Below, one piece after another: positions 62,642-64,000 of a DNA stretch of 64,000 nt. The translations under genes and the position numbers were made by a program. Each line of letters opens with the position of its first letter. Positions within the stretch are counted from its first letter, which is position 1. Below the pieces are notes generated by a model. The model saw only the letters and a program-made list of their open reading frames with translations. It was not told the DNA's origin and did not search any database. The stretch covers positions 408,466 to 472,465 of the forward strand of contig NZ_JACODZ010000006.1 of the NCBI RefSeq assembly GCF_014280965.1. Direction: 5' to 3'. The stretch is from Echinicola salinicaeni. GTDB lineage: Bacteria > Bacteroidota > Bacteroidia > Cytophagales > Cyclobacteriaceae.

Positions 62642-63214
62642 ATGAATGAACTTTACCCTGTGTTCCTTAAAGTAGCACAGCTGAATACCCTAATAGTAGG
62701 GGCTGGTAATGTTGGGTTGGAAAAGCTTTCTTTTTTACTCAAGTCCAGTCCAAATGCTAAAGTCACCATCGTAGCCAAGGAAATTTCCGATGAGATTAAG
62801 AAAATAGCTGGAGAAAAGGAAAACATCTCTCTAGTGGAAGATGCTTATGCGGAAAAATACCTTAATAATAGACATATTGTTATCGGAGCAACTGATGACA
62901 AGGAGGTAAATAAGCAGATTCAAGTGGATGCGAAAGCTAGAAACCTACTTGTGAATATTGCTGATACTCCTGAATTATGTGACTTTTATCTAGGTGGAAT
63001 TGTCACCAAGGGCAATGTGAAAATTGCCATCAGTACAAATGGCAAATCACCCACTACAGCCAAAAGGTTAAGAGAGTTTTTGGAAGAGGTAATTCCTGAT
63101 GATATCAATGAGATGGTTGAAAATATCCATGAATATAGGGATACCTTAAAAGGAGATTTTGAATATAAAGTGGAAGCACTTAATAAGTTGACGAAGGAAT
63201 TATTGGTGAAATAA
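62642..63214 (+). CDS. Precorrin-2 dehydrogenase/sirohydrochlorin ferrochelatase
   Basis: A 190-residue protein matching the N-terminal part of CysG (Met8-like). NAD-dependent dehydrogenation of precorrin-2 and iron insertion to siroheme. It has LYPVFLKVAQLNTLIVGAGNVGLEKLSFLLKSSP (Rossmann loop GAGNVG), NRHIVIGATDDKEVNKQIQVDAKARNLLVNIADTPELCDFYLGGIV and IAISTNGKSPTTAKRLREFLEEVIP. Length agrees with free-standing members. With cobA it completes siroheme synthesis. Confidence 0.93.
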   Translation: MNELYPVFLKVAQLNTLIVGAGNVGLEKLSFLLKSSPNAKVTIVAKEISDEIKKIAGEKENISLVEDAYAEKYLNNRHIVIGATDDKEVNKQIQVDAKARNLLVNIADTPELCDFYLGGIVTKGNVKIAISTNGKSPTTAKRLREFLEEVIPDDINEMVENIHEYRDTLKGDFEYKVEALNKLTKELLVK

Positions 63215-63263
63215 CTGATTTTCCCGTCAATAAGATTTTAAATATGCGGTTGATTTAATTTTG

Positions 63264-63300
63264 AAAAAAGCAGATAGGGTCTATCTGCCTTTTTTTTGTC
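63264..63300 (+). terminator. Terminator of the sulfate assimilation operon
   Basis: GCAGATAG (63270-63277) pairs with CTATCTGC (63281-63288) with a GGT loop; a T-run follows and an A-run precedes. Confidence 0.9.
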
Positions 63301-63692
63301 TTTTTTCTAAGAATATAAGGCGTTGATTGGCCAAGAATAATTTTTTAGGGTCAAGCATATTTCTTGGAGGGGTAAATAGCTGTTTGCTTTTTATCCACCG
63401 AGTGTTCAGAAGGGAACAAAGAAGGGCTTTATTGATTTGCATATTCTTCTTCAAATTATATTAGCTCCCAATGTAACTTGAGATATAACTTCAAATTCTC
63501 AGCGTACCAGGGCACAGCCTTTCCACAATAGGCTATAGCTTTGTTTCACCAAGCTCTTAAAGCGCTTGATTCCTTGTTCTAATCTTTGGCTTAGGTCTTC
63601 AATCTTCTGTTTTCCGACCACTTCATCAAAGAATTTCAGGTTGCTGGCATCATTGCGAATAATCAGATTAATTTATATGATTATCCGTTTTA
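63301..63692. other. Gene-free spacer after the siroheme gene
   Basis: It contains the degenerate repeat at 63396-63486. On the minus strand a 57-codon frame (about 63490-63665) looks protein-like but has no start or family; a decayed transposase or repeat remnant is possible. Confidence 0.4.
63396..63486 (+). repeat. Degenerate dispersed repeat (copy 2)
   Basis: Shares ordered blocks (TATCCA, GGAACAAAGAA, CTTCTTCAAATTAT, AATG, CTTGAG) with 48083-48177. Its borders are unclear. Confidence 0.45.
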
Positions 63693-63753
63693 ACACCAGT
63701 AAACTTATTTCTCACAGCCTGTCCCGATTTATCGGGAGATTCCACGCATCTAC
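63693..63753 (+). repeat. Dispersed repeat, copy B
   Basis: 56 of 61 bases match copy A (39324-39384, opposite strand). It contains a perfect hairpin CCCGAT-TT-ATCGGG at 63723-63736. The insertion sequence begins 11 nt after its end, so the element may have targeted it. Confidence 0.8.
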
Positions 63754-63764
63754 ACAGATGGTCA

Positions 63765-64000
63765 TGTCCTGAAATAGGTTGACACAATTTAATTGAAAAT
63801 TGTAAACCTATAATCGGACAAAATGAAGGATTTGGAAAAATTTTCCGAAAATGCACGTAGAAAAATTGTAAGCGAAGTTCTCTCCGGTTCCGTGTCCAAG
63901 GAACAGGCAAGAAATATTTATGGTATCAGGAGCAAATCCGCTATATTGGAATGGATGAGGATTTTTGCTGGTCTGCCCAGGAATGCCCCCGTAGACCCTG
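63765..64000 (+). mobile_element. IS3-family-like insertion sequence, left end (cut by the window)
   Basis: Starts with TGTCCTGAAATAGGTTGACA, a terminal sequence of the type that I recall from IS3-like elements of Bacteroidota. It is followed after 38 nt by a transposase gene. The right end, direct repeats and orfB are outside the window. The junction lies just after dispersed repeat copy B. Confidence 0.75.
63823..64000 (+). CDS. Transposase, IS3-type orfA, N-terminal part
   Basis: An ATG at 63823 opens a frame still open at the window end (59 residues): MKDLEKFSENARRKIV, then SGSVSKEQARNIYGI and RSKSAILEWMRIFAG. It looks like the helix-turn-helix N-terminus of an IS3-type OrfA DNA-binding subunit, which helps OrfB cut the ends. 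It starts 58 nt inside the element. A partial gene, so no catalytic residues are visible. Confidence 0.75.
   Translation, partial: MKDLEKFSENARRKIVSEVLSGSVSKEQARNIYGIRSKSAILEWMRIFAGLPRNAPVDP

Overview
The window reads as chromosomal DNA of a member of the Bacteroidota, most likely a Cytophagales/Cyclobacteriaceae-type marine or soil bacterium. This is inferred from gene content and signals: many Cys-lipoproteins with acidic residues after the Cys, TAnnTTTG-type promoter elements, weak Shine-Dalgarno sequences, the family repertoire (DUF4783, DUF4382, LytTR, AsmA-like, LptC lipoprotein, stacked FKBP lipoproteins) and moderately low G+C. No rRNA, tRNA, CRISPR array or phage was found. Most of the window is core metabolism; the accessory parts are short.

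Layout. 1-7.5 kb: the C-terminal end of an M14 carboxypeptidase-like protein, a small membrane protein, an ABC exporter, a LytTR regulator, nadC with a DUF4783 protein, gpmI and a lipoprotein whose signal-peptide codons hold a 16-bp perfect hairpin. 7.5-12 kb (minus strand): an NhaD-type antiporter, a Glu/Leu/Phe/Val dehydrogenase and anmK. 12-20 kb: coaX followed by an outer-envelope set (OM protein, TPR protein, lptC, small TM protein, CNNM/CorC protein, PpiD-like isomerase). 20-22 kb: DUF493, pterin dehydratase, rsmI, suhB. 22-32.3 kb: an F420-reductase-like protein, a 998-aa AsmA-like protein, a tandem pair of DUF4382 lipoproteins, ribD, a free Met-sulfoxide reductase, a LOG protein, rdgB, udk and a His-rich outer-membrane-like protein.

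32-43.4 kb: rpiB-tatC-glyA (minus), a 750-bp intergenic region with a cluster of hairpins, two small unknown genes, an AEC transporter, an A+T-rich block of three tandem CPBP membrane proteases, dxs, scpA and a UPF0104 membrane protein. 43.4-50 kb: a repeat-like spacer, a Kazal-domain lipoprotein, ndk, then a DHH phosphoesterase with three successive FKBP-type lipoproteins, and guaB. 50-56 kb: an RsmB-type methyltransferase, hmgA, an orphan formyltransferase, and htpG behind a possible sigma-54 promoter.

56-63.2 kb is a complete assimilatory sulfate reduction locus: an Rrf2 regulator, DUF2061, an iron-sulfur APS reductase, cysD, cysN, a sulfite reductase with an extra C-terminal helical domain, and the two siroheme genes. 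There is no APS kinase, which agrees with direct APS reduction. The window ends in dispersed repeats and the left end of an IS3-like insertion sequence.

I did not find a clear-cut new defence or mobile system. The observations most worth following are the hairpin-rich spacer at 35.36-35.49 kb, the triple CPBP block, the perfect inverted repeat at 6925-6963, the 61-bp dispersed repeat shared by 39.3 and 63.7 kb, the Rrf2 gene with its candidate operator, and promoter elements lying almost on start codons.
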